DNA of 64,000 nt, from NCBI GenBank assembly GCA_036898135.1, contig CM072513.1, positions 90,501,225 to 90,565,224 of the forward strand, written 5' to 3'. Below the pieces are notes generated by a model, which made no database searches, was not told the DNA's origin, and saw nothing but the letters and a program-made list of their open reading frames with translations. A program made the position numbers and the translations under genes. Positions 36,401 through 47,759 of the stretch are shown in pieces (the stretch's first letter is position 1; every line of letters begins with the position of its first letter). The stretch comes from Oncomelania hupensis (taxonomy: Eukaryota; Mollusca; Gastropoda; Littorinimorpha; Pomatiopsidae).

Positions 36401-37097
36401 TTGGATGTTTTGAGGAGAGGGAGTGGGGGGGGAGGGGGAGGGGGTGTGTGTGTTAATATTTGTGTAAAATATAGAGGGTTTGTGTGTGGAGACTTGATCA
36501 ATGATATATTTGGATGTTTAAACAGGACCAGAAGGAGACTCGCAACTTCGCTGGCAACGCTGATGTTGTGGACTCATTCCGTAGGATCGTTGACGGCCTC
36601 GACAACAAGCCTGGCCGTGAAAAGTGAGGATTTTTTAAATATTTTTAATGTAGCAGTTCTTGTTGCTGTCATTGCTATTGATTGATTTGTCGTACCCTAG
36701 AGTTGTCATTTCCTTTCAAAATTGATGCGGCAGATGATTTATGTTGGTGGTGGTTATGATGATGATGATTGGTGGCAAGAAAGGATTGGGGGTAGTGTTA
36801 TGTATTCCACTAGTGTCTTTGCTACTAATTTTGTGATGATAGTGGGTGTTGAGAACATTTTTTTTGTTTGTTTTAAATTTCAGGCTGCTGTTTGGTACAG
36901 TGTATGATGCTACTCACGAGCAGATCAAGATGTACTATGGTGGAGAGGGCAAGAGTGGTCTGCACATCGTCTCTGTGGTGCTCAATGAGCTGACCGTAAC
37001 CGCCCAGGCACCGGATCTGGAGTTTGACCTAGAAGGCTTCGTCAACATCTCCACTACTAACTGGCTTGGCTGGAGGGTGAATATAATAATGATGATG

Positions 37098-37130
<33 letters not shown>

Positions 37131-40100
37131 GTGATGATAATAAGAATGCTAACGATCATCAACCCTTAGCCTGCTGACATGTTTTTCCTGCTCTGTGCTA
37201 AAGAAAATTTTGACTTACGATTAAAAACACACATGCCTTATTATATATGCCATTGTTGCTAAACTATTTCACCTAGATATATAAAAGTATATATCAAATG
37301 AAAGGAAATTGAATAAAGATTCCAAAGAACAGACACAAAGTGTAAGATTGTTGGTTAGTACAATTATGGGATGGAAAGTTAGGTGCATGAGCAAACAAAT
37401 TCACTCTCACTCAACTGCACACCCATTCTTGAAGTCATACGCAAAGAATTGCAAAATAGAAATAAGATTTATTACCAAAAATTATGTGAACTAAAATGGA
37501 CTGTAATCAGAAATAGTCTGTGTAAAAGGCAAATAATATTATTATAAAGGTTTTTTTCACCTACCGTCGTCTGCTAAAGATTGTAGGCGGCGATCTTCTT
37601 CGTCCGAATCGTAATCACTCCCTCCAGCCTCCGTCAAATAAACATCATCGCCCGCATCAAAATCTTCATCCCCACTATGATCATCAAAGTTTTCTTCCTG
37701 AAACATTTGCGCCACCTCTTCTGCCGTGTATGTTCTGTGTGCCATGATGGCGACAAACGAGGCGGAAAATTTCGCTAGCAACAAGTGCTTAGACACATGC
37801 TTTTTGTTTGAAAATTACCTCTAAACCAAAAGATTTTTCTTTCCAAAACAATACAGTTGAAGGGAAACAACTTTGTTTCATAATCATGACCAAGGATTTA
37901 TTTTATAAACGCTTTTACCTCCCTTATACTATCGCTCGTACAACGTACGTAGACATCGCATTAGGCTTGCGTTAAACACCTCGTACTACGTACGTTGACA
38001 GCGCAGCCTAAAGGTTAAATAAAATGCTTTTATGTAATGACTCCCTAAGAAATGAACTCAAAAGTGCTATACCTCGAAACTAAAAAAAAAAAAAAAAAAG
38101 CAACTTGGGAGAAAAGTGCGGGCTAAATATACTTTTAAAAAACTATTTACATGAAAAGACAGTAGAGATTACATTTGAGTAACGCCTTCAAAGATGATCT
38201 GCAGCTGTAAATGAAAGCAACACTGTATTGCGTAATTGCAGAAAGACACTCCTAAATTAAGAGTTGCTAAGGAAGATTGTTCAGTGTCCAATCCTAAACG
38301 TTTTTGACTTGAAAAAGTTCTTTTTTTTAAAACAGAATGGTGCAGAAAAATGGACAAGGCCACTCTTTATTTGCCCCTGTATTTATGATAATTTCTAGTC
38401 GTTTTGTGTTTCTTCATTAAAGTTTTGTCATTTTGCGTTCCTTCATTTAAGTTTTGTTATCTTTGACAATTTTCAGGCACTTGTCTTTTTTCTCATATAA
38501 ATTATTTTTTCTGTCTTAACCTTGTTATTATTATTTTTTTTTCTTTTCTGTGCGTCCTGAACGTGCTGTGACAACAGCATGGATTATCAGAGCTTTACAA
38601 GCTTTACCATCGGTCTATCCATCGATTTTGTAATCTTTCATTTAAGGTTGTTGTTTTGTGTGTATTTCTTTGTTGTTGTTTTTCAACAATAAAAAAAATC
38701 TATTTCTTAATTTTCTATGCTATATTTTCCACCTGTGGGTTTGCGTGTTGCAGCTGAGTACCCTGCGTGCGGGCAGCGACCGTGTGTTTAATCGGGTTGG
38801 AGAGGCACGCATGATCATGGCCCAGCTGCTGCAGGCTCTGCTGCCCGGCTCATCCCTCCCGTACTATGGTGACGAGTTTGCCATGGAGAATGGGGCCGAG
38901 GTCAGTTTTTGCTTTTGGACTACCCGTTAATTTATCTAGCATGCAAATGTTAGAAAATAATGTCTGTTCCAGACATGCTTACATATACAGAATGTCCCTA
39001 TTCTATCCTGAAATTCAGACATATTGGACGCGGTTTCCTTCCCACTCACCCTCAAGCCCCCCCTCACCTTTTGCCTTTTATTGCAGTGTTGGAAAACGTC
39101 CCGCATATCATCAACATTTTGAAGAATTTTTACCAACATTTTTGTCAGTCAAATCAAAGTTATTTACTTTTGTCTATGAACATTTGTTGATTTTTTAATG
39201 GAAGTGTTTGTCGAGGTTATTTATTTTATTGTTTATCTATTATTTATTTTGAACAGGCGGACAAGAAGACCATCACGCCCATGCAGTGGAGCAAGGAACG
39301 CAATGCTGGGTTCACCACAGGAACACCATGGTTAGCTGTCAACCCTGGATATGTGGCCAAAAATAAGGAGGTTAGCACCGAGGATTTATTTTGGCATCAT
39401 GTATTTTTATTTTATTTATTTTTGTTGCTGTTGGTCTTTTTTAGTATGCTTTTGCTTCTGGAAGAGGCTGAACTTGTATCTGAACATGATCCTATCCCTA
39501 TTCTATCCTGTAACTCGAAAGTCGTTGGGGCCATACAGATGATCATTTAATACTTTACTCCATCTTTCTCTGTCCTCATCAACCCTCATGGCTTTGCTCA
39601 GTGTCAAGCCAGTCCATTCTTGAAATGTTATTCCCCCACCTCTTTCTGTCTCCTTCTTATGATAATATGATAATAATGTAGCAGTGATGTCCCGAGGCCT
39701 CGGACATCGGTCATGGTCCGATTCGTTTGGAAAATGACCGAATGCAAACACCTGTGTCCCGTCAAATGTCCGTTTCTATTGCAAAATTAGCGGTCATTGT
39801 CCGATAGTATTATGACTAGAGCGGTCACTGCAAGAAACATCTGTACAAACTGGAGTGTTAAAGCCGTTAAAACGAGTTTGAATAGTGGACAATGCGAGAC
39901 TCTTTAGTACATTCCGTCGAACAACAAAAGGGCCGCAACTCTCGACACTTTTGAAAGGGAAATAACTGACACCATACTTCCTCTGCAACGATCTTAAAGA
40001 AGCACCATTAATCGGTTCGCTTCACAATCTGAATGTCCTATTGCTTTTATGTAGTCAGGACATGATGTCCGATTAGTTTTATGATTTAGGACATTTTGTC

Positions 40101-41180
40101 CTATTGCCCTCTAATCCTAGGAACACCACTGATGTAGATTGTGAATCTGAATCTTCACAACAAAAAAAACGCGCAAGGAGCAGACATTTCTTGCCTCGTA
40201 TTCGGAAAAGTGTCCTTTCGTTATTTGCGGCAGCACTGACTCAAAAGTACTATTTGTGCCAACCAGTTTGGCATCTCCGCCGGTGATATGAACGACATCA
40301 AGCGGCACGCGGAAGGCCCACAGTATATGAAGAATTACGAGGCTTTGGAGAAGAAAAAGAACATTGTGGCAGCAAATCAATCTATCACTGGATTCTTCGC
40401 ATAATATCAAAAAGGATGAGTGCAAAAACAATAGGTAGTAAAAGTAAATACGGAAATCGTAATAGTAATACTGAAATTTGAAAAAGCTAATACGGAAACT
40501 TCAAATTGAGGGTAGGCATGTCTGCCCCATGTAATGGTGATGGTCTAGCTTACCACTAATACTTCACGCCATAACAGTGATCTTATCAGAGAAAACTTGA
40601 AAGACCAGTGCTTGTATTATTATTCCTGCCTACAAGTCAAGACATCAAGCCTTTTATTGTCCAAGAACATGGAAACGTACTGTGCTGCAATATATGAAAA
40701 ACATTCAAAGAAAATGTCTGCATCAAATGGTAAGAATGGATCTGTCAGCTGATCATCACATCATCCACTCATCATCCTGTCCTAACGTTGTATGCTGTGA
40801 ACATGATGAACATTGTTTTGTTTGTGTGTGTGCAGAGTATGACGGCACAGCTTGGCGACAACTTGCTGATGAACTCGTTCAAGGCCCTGAACAAGCTTAG
40901 AGGGAAAGAGTCGTTGCAGTTTGGCAAAACCATGTTCTGCAGCACAGAGGACCTCTTCATCTTTGCCCGTGGCGCTCCAGGGTTCGAATCTTTTGTAGTG
41001 GTGCTCAACATGGGCCCCAAAACTGCGCACAAATTCACCGGGGACGGTTGCGTAGGGGACCGCACTAACGCGCAATTGGTGTACCACTCGCACGAAAAGC
41101 ATGACAGCACAGAGCTGAAGCTGGACCAGGCCGTGGAAATAGAGCAGAATGAATGCCTCGTCTTCAAGCTTGCTGCTTGA
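30466..41180 (+). CDS. SLC3A2: SLC3A2 / 4F2hc (CD98 heavy chain), 10 exons, 620 aa
   Basis: Type II membrane glycoprotein that chaperones SLC7 light chains to the plasma membrane as heteromeric amino-acid exchangers. Exons are 30466-30886, 32628-32822, 33651-33778, 35467-35589, 36183-36281, 36526-36623, 36884-37076, 38754-38900, 39257-39370 and 40836-41180; all are GT-AG and in frame. The cytosolic N-terminus (1-76) ends in GLGKDEL...WVRLRW. The single helix is at ~77-100 (FWVGWLAML). APRC follows with C104, equivalent to the cysteine that bridges to the light chain in human 4F2hc. The ectodomain has the alpha-amylase fold: GDLEGLQAK, LIMDLVPNQTG, GFHINDLEYL and YYGDEF. The expected amylase catalytic acids are not kept (WLSGILKTER lacks the DFGYD-type site), favouring SLC3A2 over rBAT/SLC3A1. 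Length is near human (630). Confidence 0.92.
31215..31985 (+). mobile_element. CR1-like LINE C-terminus in SLC3A2 intron 1
   Basis: A 223-codon open frame (31242-31913) reads DLGIQIDHELKFSKH, ANRLLGLIRRS, VFGNCVWGP, LRRATKCV, YRRLRGDLIEVYK and FFTNRVVDTWN, the RT thumb and tail blocks of CR1-type LINEs. The tail is ACATA tandem (about 31962-31982). The open frame suggests a young, 5'-truncated copy in the same sense as the host gene. Confidence 0.85.
32100..32226 (+). repeat. retroelement 3' tail
   Basis: 'GTACAACTTATGTTAACCC' plus GATGAATAAAA matches 6640-6700. An internal direct repeat (GTATCAGCAC..TTTTTACT) precedes it. It lies in SLC3A2 intron 1. Confidence 0.4.
33069..33370 (+). mobile_element. 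chimeric tRNA/5S rRNA-derived SINE, copy 2
   Basis: The tRNA-like head ATAGCACAGTGGTTGGAGCA is joined to a 5S rRNA internal-promoter block, AAGTTAAGCACCGTC then AGCACTTGGATGGGTGACCG. Both resemble 5S boxes A and C (AAGCTAAGCAGGGTC and GTACTTGGATGGGAGACC). A ~200-bp unique body follows, ending in ACCTTTACCTTTACC plus T run. It lies in SLC3A2 intron 2. Confidence 0.88.
34212..35246 (+). mobile_element. hAT element with transposase remnant, 6-bp TSD
   Basis: Begins CAGGGGTCCAAATC and ends GTTTGGACCCCTG, flanked by TTTAAG (34206-34211 and 35247-35252). Plus-strand codons at about 34535-34630 read YPNLFMLKNLCTLPVTTAECERLNSS, which is the hAT C-terminal dimerisation region (shown here only as an identifying stretch: LPVTTAECER). 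It is frameshifted and stopped soon after. It lies in SLC3A2 intron 3. Confidence 0.85.
37163..38014 (-). mobile_element. piggyBac-like element, truncated
   Basis: Ends are CCCTTAGCCTGCTGACATG and, as complement, CCTTTAGGCTGCGCTGTCA. The right flank is TTAA (38015-38018) and the left flank is TCAA, a one-base decay of TTAA. A minus-strand exon (about 37742-37557) starts MAHRTYTAEEVAQMF and is rich in D/E (DSDEED), like the acidic N-terminus of piggyBac-type transposases. It ends at a GT. The catalytic domain is absent. It lies in SLC3A2 intron 7. Confidence 0.65.
39487..39660 (-). mobile_element. RTE-like LINE 3' fragment
   Basis: 'tatccctattctatcc' and about 150 bp of the LINE 3' end. It lies in SLC3A2 intron 9. 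Confidence 0.7.
39682..40131. mobile_element. 450-bp non-autonomous hAT-like element, 6-bp TSD
   Basis: Ends CAGTGATGTCCCGAGG and (complement) CAGTGGTGTTCCTAGG are flanked by ATGTAG at 39676-39681 and 40132-40137. Subterminal GGTCATGGTCCGATTCG plus AAATGACCGAATG resembles the left end at 54461. It lies in SLC3A2 intron 9. Confidence 0.8.
40135..40403 (+). pseudogene. BED-like zinc-finger transposase remnant
   Basis: A plus-strand frame near 40240-40403 reads STICANQFGISAGDMNDIKR, then HAEGPQYMKN and SITGFFA before a stop. This is the N-terminal finger seen in hAT-type transposases and their host derivatives (CxxC-like start, NDIKRH, then a TxFF motif). The first cysteines are partly lost (TIC only). 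It abuts the 450-bp element. It is judged a dead fragment. Confidence 0.5.
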
Positions 41181-42477
41181 TGACCGAGGCACGGCCTTCT
41201 CACACACACAATTAATCAGAGAGAGTCGTGGAAAGGTTGATAAATATCAAGACACATAGTGCGCCATATTTGTTATCAGCATGCGAGACATACAAGCTCA
41301 ACTTTTATATTAGCTCGAGGAACAACACAAATGGCGTAGCTTACACTAGACACCCTGAAAGAAAGAGCGATAAAGAAATATCAAAAGACAGAAAGTTTTG
41401 TTCATACTTTTTTCTGAATAAAGGCAGGAGACATTACACTGAGAAAGAGAATGATCAGTAAAGTAAAAGAAAAGTTCAGTATCCTGACAAGTTTGAAGAG
41501 CAACTGAGCACAGCACATACAGTGTTCAGTTTTGTTTTAGTTTAATCTTCTTGTGGTGCGTATAAAACTGACATTATTATTTCTCATGCACATTGCTTTG
41601 CATTGGAAGACACAGTTGTTATTTTTGTTTCTTGTTGAAAGATACAGGAGTTATTTTTGTGTCTTGTTGGAAGATGCAAATTAGTTATTTTTGTTGGTTG
41701 TTTTGGACGGTACATTGTAAATCACATTGGTTTGCTATTTTGAAGATCAGAGTTGTCCTGAAAGGAGTTTGAAAGATGTAACATTTTGTGTTCCAAAGGT
41801 TTACATCGTGAAATGACCTTATCCAGCTTGTAGGCAGGCTTTCCTGCTTTCGTTTTTAAAGCGCCATTTCATGCTTGATCAATGCGCACCGTCTGCCATA
41901 TCGCCAATGGTGGGTGTAGACGTTAAACCTCAATGTTCATTCATTGATCAATGCATGCAGATTTGAACCAATGGACATGGGTGGTTATTGTACTGTACCA
42001 ACCAAAGCAGAAAATTCAGTTTATATTGTTTGTTGTGATTGTAATCCCACCAAGTAAGTTGTTGCTGATGGGATATTTTTGTACAATTATTGTGTTGCTC
42101 GTGGTGTTTGTTGTTTCCTGTAAAAACAAAAGAACTGATATTGCATTTTGCAAGTATTGCTGAAGAGAAGAGAAAAGAATGGGAAAACTAAAAATGAATA
42201 GAAGGCGGCAGGCTCTCTCTAGATTAAAATCTAGATCACAAAATATATCCATTTTGTTTGCATTGTTTCTTCGAGTGAAATGGAGAGCAAGTTTCTTGGC
42301 ATTTTCACAGATGCATGATTGCTGGTGTACACACACACACACACATAATCCACACATTATTTAAACGCCATACAAATGTTTTTTTGAATTGCATAAAGGG
42401 CGCTAAGATAACACATTTCAGCATCACAGATCCTTTTAAAAATCCATAGTGAGGGTTGCCCCACCCCCCATGAGGGT
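41181..42477 (+). other. SLC3A2 3' UTR and flank
   Basis: No further exon. GAATAAAG near 41416 is a plausible polyadenylation signal. A pair of 'cttgttggaagat' repeats lies at 41630-41680, and (CA)n at 42329-42346. No other feature is supported. Confidence 0.4.
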
Positions 42478-43335
42478 GTCGGGGGGGGGGGGGGGGGGGG
42501 TTCAGTATAAATAGTATCCCCACTTTTTAAAAATTTAGTGCTTTAAATTCCCACTGTCGCTTTCTCCTTTGTTCTTTCTCATTCATACTCTGTTCTATCC
42601 ATCTACTATACTATCTTCTTCGCTAGACTGGTCACCTACCTTTTTTCTTGAAAACTCTTCCGGGACAAAACTCCCCATTTGTGTGTGAGGTCTGTTGGAT
42701 CAGCTTGGAAATATTGCACGCTTTCTGCCAGGTGGTCATTGGGGTTTCCTATGATGTTATTATTTGGCAATGTAGGCATTTTGGTGGTGAAGAAACGTAA
42801 ACTCCGATGGTATGGCCACGTCACCAGATCATCAGGCCTTCCAAAGACTATTCTGCAAGGCACAGTGCAAGGAGGTAGAAGAAGAGGGAGACCGAAAAAG
42901 AGGGGAGGACAACATTCGAGAATGGACTGGTTTGACACTGAGCGAAGCCATCAGGGCTGCTGAGGACAGAGAAAGATGGAGTATGCTGGTTAAACAATCA
43001 TCTGTGGTGCCCCTACGACCTCCGGGTTATGAGATAGGATAGGAGGCATTTTATATATGTATGTGTTTTGTTGATATTTTATAATGATGTTTATATTCTA
43101 TTTTGTTTTTGTAAACGAGGGTTCGATAAATTAGAGTATAGCCTGCGTGGGATGTCTTTATTGTAAAGTACCCGGCTGGTTGAGTGCCTTCAGTGTTACC
43201 ACTAGGGTTGTTTCAGCAGATCTTTTATGCGGATCAGGGGCGAGTCCTCTTTCAGTGAAGTTGTGGTCTTGATTTTGTGGTCCCGATTTGGCTCGGAAGA
43301 GTCCGCTGGACCTAAAGCAATAATCATGTAATGAG
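42478..43335 (+). mobile_element. unclassified retroposon, copy 3, interrupted by RTE LINE
   Basis: The left part (42478-42780) and right part (43049-43335) match copies 1 and 2. The 5' hairpin has decayed into a run of G (42481-42500). An RTE-like fragment sits between the halves. Confidence 0.75.
42781..43048 (+). mobile_element. RTE-like LINE 3' fragment nested in the retroposon
   Basis: From VVKKRKLRWYGHV to a GATAGGATAGG tail. The target duplication AGGCATTTT lies on both sides (42772-42780 and about 43047-43055). This shows that a ~265-bp copy inserted by itself and dates it after the host repeat. Confidence 0.85.
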
Positions 43336-44460
43336 TGTCGCCCCACTGAAACAAATAAAATAATTGCCTCAAAAATGATCTCTTTCCTAAAGTACAAGTT
43401 TGATTATGATATAAATCTATAAATTCATTCGTTTATGTGCCTATTCAAAGAATCGAGGTTGAATCTAAAAATAGCACCTCGCTGTTTGTTTACGTAACAA
43501 GGAAGAGCCGCCAAACATTCAAAAGCTTAGTGGGATGTTTGCGCCACAATCGCCCATCATTATCCTCTTTTAATGCGACAGCAATTTAAATGCAATTTCC
43601 CATGTAACTCATTGTCACACAAAAACTAACGTCCTTAATACCCTGCCCCCCCCCCCCCCCCCCCCCCCCCCCTCGCGATATTTATTTTCCCAACTAGAGT
43701 CAAGGCACAAGCCCTAGTCAGAATATAAGTTCTACAACCGGTACGGTATTACGACACGTGTCATTTCCGCTCTTTTGTCGACGATTCTTCTTAATGGCGG
43801 TCACTGTAGTTTGGAGGCTAGAAATCGAAAGACAGAAAAATAAATTTTGAGGAAGTTTCGTTTGATTAATGACAAAATAACCCTTTAGATAAGCAGATTG
43901 ATTCAAAATCACTCAAATAATCAAAATTTACACACGAACAGATTTTCGAATTCTTAAATAAGTTCTAAATCTTTCCGTAAAATGTGAATCGAGTGTACGC
44001 TCCGAGTGTAGCCGTCCGAACAACAGCCGCTGTGCTCTGTTTTGTAAACCTTTTGCTATGAGACTGGTTGGATAATTTGGATGATGTAAAAAAAAGTTTT
44101 AAAATAAATATTTATTAGCATTTCGATTTATTAGCATCAGATTAAAGTTTGTCAAATTGTCACCTCCGCCAACTTTCATATCAAGGCTGATTGCAGACGA
44201 CGCATGTACGTAGGCATACTGGCTACTGTGAGTCCTGTACTAACAATAACATGCCAAAAGTGTATCTGTCGTCGCTCAACCTACAAGAAAATGATAATAT
44301 TCTCTTAAATTACACATCATAGTTAATGCTAAAACTATAGAATAATAATATTAATTAATAGCTAAATAATTTGTTTAGTTAATTAAGTCAATTTGAAAAA
44401 TATATTCCCTCGAAATTGGTACATAACATTTTGTAGTAGTAGTAGTAGGGACAATAATAG
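43336..44460. other. intergenic, poly(C) tract, no supported gene
   Basis: A ~25-nt C run lies at 43647-43672. No terminal repeats or coding signal were recognised. Confidence 0.5.
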
Positions 44461-44469
44461 GCTGTGAGG

Positions 44470-44860
44470 CCTTTTGGTATGTCCCATCTTTTTAAAATGT
44501 AAATCTTATTGGTCTGTCGCATGCATAAAAATTTCATTATTCATCAAAATAGTAAAACCGTTCTTTAACTTAAGTTTAGGTGAAGTATCCAAGTAATTTT
44601 TAAAAGAGTCAGTGCATGGTTTAGTTTTAATTTCTTCAGGGAGGTTATTCCAATCGTTAATTATTCTGTTAGTAAAACTAAAAGAAAATTTTCTCAAGTT
44701 ACTGTTAAACTGATGTTTAAAAATGTTTCCTTCCTCATAACGTGTTATATCACAGACAGGTTTAGTAAAAAAATGATTCCAATTTAAATCAACCATATTA
44801 TTATAAATTTTAAATGTTTGAATTAAATCCCCTCTTAGTCGACCTAGCAGACATGACTAA
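44470..44860 (-). mobile_element. CR1-like LINE C-terminus
   Basis: The minus strand reads RLRGDLIQTFKIYNN, RKFSFSFTNRIINDWNNLPE and SFKNYLD, the same tail blocks as the copy at 31215 (RRLRGDLIEVYK, FFTNRVVDTWN). It is 5'-truncated. The 3' side has GTAGTAGTAGTAGG at 44434-44447. Confidence 0.75.
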
Positions 44861-45738
44861 AGTAAACTGAATCAAAATTATTGTATCTTGCAAGATCATC
44901 GACGAAAGAGCAACACATGGACAAGGAAAGCGGAAGTGTAATAATTTTTCGTACCAGTTGTGGTACTATTGTACCGACATGGGTTTTACCCTGACTCTAG
45001 TTAAGAAAATAAATATCGCCCCCCCCCCCCCCCCTCCTCCCCTGAACTCTAGTGGAACAGTGCCTGTGGGTTTCAGATTTAATTATTCTAAAAAAATGTG
45101 TAATGTATCAACATTGATATTAAAAAGGTTGATAACATGTCCATTACTTTTACTTTTATCAATTCATTTTGGAGAAATAAGCATTTTCAAACAGATTTAA
45201 AGGATTTAATGTATATATTTAGTGGTAGGTTTGAATCTATATTTTTATAACTGAATCACATTGTCACTGTGAGCCTGTTGCATCTTTTGAAATGCAGCAT
45301 CAGTTTACTTGAAACTTTGCACAAACGACTGATTTCAGCAACTAATTTCTTTCAGCATTGCATTGCAGTATTTTGCAAACACATTATTATAGAAGCGATG
45401 TTTTGTTTTCAATGAGGTGAGAGCCAACTTCCGACAATACTCCTGATTAGAGCTATTGTGGTGCCATTTATGTATGCGGTATTTGGTACAAGAGAGAGAA
45501 AGAGAGGGTGTAGTTATTTTTCAGCACTCTGTTTCACTTCTCCAATTGTTGGCGTAGGTCTCTCTTTGGGAGCGGGTACAGTCAGAGGAAGAGGGAGGGA
45601 ATGATTGGGCCTGCGCCTGTCCAAGATGGATATATTTGCTCAGACCCCACAGAGTTATTGCCAAATTGAGGATGGGGCATTTAGAAAGGCTTCACTCACC
45701 TGTTTTGCCCCAACACTACTACTAATAAATAATAATAA

Positions 45739-47281
45739 CATGGTTCATACTCAAATTGTTGTAAAAAATTCAAGGAGTTTTCAAGGAGATTTCAAGGAGT
45801 TTTTCCAAAAATTCAAGGAGTTTTTAAAAAATTGTAAACGCACATAAGAATTGATAAGTAGTCAAAATAAAGGATAAAATCTCTAACCCAGTGATATCCA
45901 TAAATTGTTTGCAGTCATGAATCTGATGGTGATACTGATGTTGATATTGATTATGAAATCTACACCTATAAATATTGCATGTCTATAAAGTTGCAGTTAT
46001 AATGATGATGCAGATTACGGAGTCTATACCAATTTTAAACAATAATTGTGAAGCATGTTGTCCTTATACACAAGTTAGAGAACTGTACAAAGTCAGAAAG
46101 AGGTACCACCACCAGCTAATATATAATACACTTCATACAGATGAATGAGTTTTCAGTTATAATATTTCAGTTTTTCCATTTCTTCATCAATCTGACAGGA
46201 AATCTCCAGCTGGATCTTTATTTCCTTGGATTTGCTCCTCAGCGCATTTGACTGAGTCAAGAGTCTCAGCGCACCTTCTTGTTCAGCAAGCCTGTCTGCC
46301 TTTTGAGTCAGGTGCTGAGCATCCTTCTCCATTCTTCTTTTTTCTCTCTTAAATCAGCAACAGAGTCTTCCTGTGTCTTCCTCTTCTTTGCCGCTTGTGC
46401 CTGTTCCTGGTCTTTCTTTTGTTGATCAAGGTAGTTGTGGTACTTTCTCCTTGCAGAAGATGCTGATAATAGCAGCTCCTTGGTGATGTCCACCTTGTCG
46501 ATTCCACCAATTTTCCTGATACCGTTCAGCACTTGGGCGAGCAACCAAGGACTGCTAGGAGATTTTCAGTGCTGATCTCTTAGTTGGTTGAGAATCTTCT
46601 CTCGACAGTTGCTTGCCCATGGGACAAAAGTAACAACTGCACAACAGCCCAAAGATCTTGATAGTCCTTTTTTTGCTTTCATGAGTGTGCTGAACAGCTG
46701 GTCAAACAGTAACACATCACTTTCACGTCGATAATTTTTTAGCAGACGCGGCAGAAACACGTATGCCTGTTCCCTTTCTTTTCAAGCAGCCACCCTGCAT
46801 ATTCAGATTTCGATAACCATAAAAGATTCAACACACAATCGCCTCCAGGCATTTTTACCCATACAGTAAACAAACACACGCGGTTTCGCTGTCCTTTTCA
46901 CTGTTTTCGTACTTTCTGTACATCGCGCGTTAGAACGAAGGATGTACGAAACCAACAATTGCGCATGCGCGACAGCAAGGAAATCAACAATTTCCAGTGG
47001 TGGTTCCTTCCCTTATCATTAGCAGACGACAAAAGTTACGATCGTCGAACAGTTGACAACACAAATAATATAATTTTTGTTTTATAAATTTTTATTTTTC
47101 AATGGCCTTTTTTAAACACTTGACAATAAAATCTCTAGGTCAAGCAATGGATAGATACACTGGTTGAAATTTCAAGGAGTTTTCAAGGAGCTCAGCCAAT
47201 TTGGCATTTTTCAAGGAGATTCAAGGGCCCTTGAACAAGACATCGAAAATTCAAGGAGGTTCAAGGAGCATACGAACCATG
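45739..47281 (-). mobile_element. hAT element with 8-bp TSD and TTCAAGGAG arrays
   Basis: Ends CATGGTTCATACTC (45739) and, as complement, CATGGTTCGTATGCTC (47281) are flanked by exact AATAATAA (45731-45738 and 47282-47289). TTCAAGGAG occurs several times inside each end (45770-45830; 47167-47270), a likely transposase-binding array. The minus strand at 46760-46160 carries two broken frames (FLPRLLKNYRRESDVLL...; GGIDKVDITKELLLSAS...) ending in a charged coiled coil. These are probably transposase remnants, but I do not recognise the domain. Confidence 0.85.
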
Positions 47282-47289
47282 AATAATAA

Positions 47290-47372
47290 CGGATTTTTAT
47301 GTAGCGGGTACTCCAGCCTATGACTAGACTCACCACGCTTTACATAGTCATTACATAAAAATGCGTGCTATA
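47290..47372 (-). repeat. retroposon 3' tail (CCCGCTACATAAAAATC)
   Basis: Inverted copy of the tail at 11690-11775: 'GGAGTACCCGCTA' and 'TGACTATGTAAAGCG' are shared. Confidence 0.6.
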
Positions 47373-47695
47373 AGAAATTAAAAAAGAGAGATTTGATAAA
47401 GCATGAAAAATTTATAATGGAACAGATGATTTTAAAGGGTGACTTCTTAGTCATGAGCAGTAGGCGTGGTTTTTATTAATTTTATAGCTATAAGATATAC
47501 AGAAACGAAAGACTTGCCTTAAACAATTAGAATACGTAGAATTTAATGCTAACATTAGTTTTTAAAGATAAAAACTTGGCTTTTCATTATATAGAAAATA
47601 CGCGATATAAGCGATACAAAAACCTGTGTCACGTGACAGGGACAGAAAGTGACATGCCGTCGAGAACGCTATTTTTCTTCACATGCCACTGCAAC

Positions 47696-47759
47696 CATGC
47701 CGAGAAGCTGTGTTGTGGGTGGTTGCTCAAATATAAAAAGCAAAACTGTGGCCCTTCAC
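47696..47759 (+). pseudogene. THAP-domain first exon, orphan
   Basis: The frame MPRSCVVGGCSNIKSKTVAL starts a THAP zinc finger (CxxxC form C2CH start) and runs into a GT donor (GTAAAA) at about 47760. No second exon with the downstream C..H and AVPTIF-type motif was found in the next few kb. It could be a P-element or host THAP relic, or the first exon of a gene whose other exons I missed. Confidence 0.5.

Noticed and set aside
36722..37169. Plus-strand frames beyond SLC3A2 exons 6 and 7
   Set aside because: They overlap exon 7 but run through the splice sites; the exon call explains the coding part.
45605..45847. 80-aa plus-strand frame
   Set aside because: Runs into the hAT terminal repeat array; no domain.
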